Shown: in pieces, positions 63,693 to 64,000 of the stretch | How the letters are laid out: every line of letters begins with the position of its first letter | How positions within the stretch are numbered: the first letter of the stretch is position 1 | DNA from: Amaricoccus macauensis | GTDB lineage: Bacteria > Pseudomonadota > Alphaproteobacteria > Rhodobacterales > Rhodobacteraceae | Assembly: GCF_014201905.1 (NCBI RefSeq) | Contig: NZ_JACHFM010000002.1 | Span: 1 to 64,000 of the forward strand | Length of the DNA: 64,000 nt | Reading direction: 5' to 3' | Notes under the pieces: model-generated | Seen by the model: the letters and a program-made list of their open reading frames with translations, nothing else | What the model was told of the DNA's origin: nothing | The model's database searches: none | Program-made: the position numbers and the translations under genes

Positions 63693-64000
63693 ATGAGCAA
63701 GACGAAGAAGGCGACGGAGTTCCGTCCGAACGATTTTGTTGTCTATCCAGCGCACGGTGTCGGTCGGATCATCTCCATCGACGAGCAGGAGATCGCCGGT
63801 CTGCGTCTTGAGATGTTCGTTATCTCGTTCGAGAAGGACAAGATGACGCTGCGCGTGCCGATCGCGAAGGCGAGCTCCGTCGGGATGCGCCCGCTCAGCT
63901 CGACGGACATCGTGGAGCGTGCCCTCGACACCCTCAAGGGCCGTGCCCGGGTCAAGCGTGCCATGTGGTCGCGGCGCGCTCAGGAATACGAGCAGAAGAT
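63693..64000 (+). CDS. carD: CarD-family RNA polymerase-binding transcription factor (partial)
   Basis: The first 102 codons are present and the gene runs past the window end. MSKTKKATEFRPNDFVVYPAHGVGRI is the Tudor-like CarD/CdnL N-terminus that contacts the RNA polymerase beta subunit. EMFVISFEKDKMTLRVPIAKA follows, then the helical DNA-binding part (RALDTLKGRARVKRAMWSRRAQEYEQK). CarD stabilises open complexes, notably at rRNA promoters, and is conserved in Rhodobacteraceae. Confidence 0.93.
   Translation, partial: MSKTKKATEFRPNDFVVYPAHGVGRIISIDEQEIAGLRLEMFVISFEKDKMTLRVPIAKASSVGMRPLSSTDIVERALDTLKGRARVKRAMWSRRAQEYEQK

Overview
The window looks like the chromosome of a methylotrophic alphaproteobacterium of the Rhodobacterales, resembling Paracoccus. 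DNA is GC-rich. There is a complete methanol dehydrogenase cluster of the mxaFJGIRSACKLD type, with the divergent mxaZYX regulators known from Paracoccus denitrificans. The right end carries a core block (ETF-QO, ispE, recA with a GAAC-N7-GAAC LexA box, typA, SUV3-like helicase, S4 protein, fdxA, carD) of the kind found in this order of bacteria. No rRNA, tRNA or CRISPR array was seen.

Layout. (1) 1-1150 is decayed prophage: a Mu-like capsid fragment, an unrecognised broken frame and a frameshifted conserved small gene. (2) 1188-15238 is an accessory locus that looks like an antiviral or anti-plasmid system. A WYL regulator and a HEPN protein run leftward. A RecB-like nuclease/helicase, a double sacsin-type (GHKL) ATPase and a SNF2/RapA-type helicase run rightward as one translationally coupled operon. 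The sacsin-type gene appears to be a single ~2,120-codon gene split by two compensating one-base frameshifts. A terminator follows, then a decayed DUF5131 (phage Gp37/Gp68-like) gene marks the other edge. (3) 16069-30904 is methanol oxidation: mxaXYZ on the minus strand, mxaFJGIRSACKLD on the plus strand, and a second two-component pair paralogous to MxaYX (FlhRS-like) at the far end. (4) 31359-38264 starts with an orphan strong terminator (possible sRNA) and then holds a QseBC-like pair, a small PepSY protein, an Asp/His-rich secreted protein, a DUF2271 protein with a flavinylation-like motif, a PepSY-flavodoxin-reductase fusion and ApbE. It reads as a flavin-based transmembrane electron-transfer module. 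(5) 38268-42059 encodes a TPC-type heavy-metal P-type ATPase and an IlvD/Edd-family dehydratase. (6) 42060-48376 is gene-poor with small orphan genes and a phage-like XRE repressor, probably an old mobile region. (7) 48377-64000 is core genome: RHH protein, ETF-QO, TPR proteins, ispE, recA, typA, XRE regulator, lysophospholipase-like hydrolase, SCP2 protein, SUV3-like helicase with repeat-rich tail, S4 protein, FdxA and the start of carD.

The parts connect as follows. MxaF/MxaI oxidise methanol in the periplasm and pass electrons to cytochrome cL (MxaG). MxaJ, R, S, A, C, K, L and D are maturation and calcium-insertion factors, and the two flanking two-component systems probably set expression. 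The most novel part is the nuclease/helicase-sacsin-SNF2 locus with its WYL/HEPN partner genes. I do not recognise it as an exact match to a named defence system.
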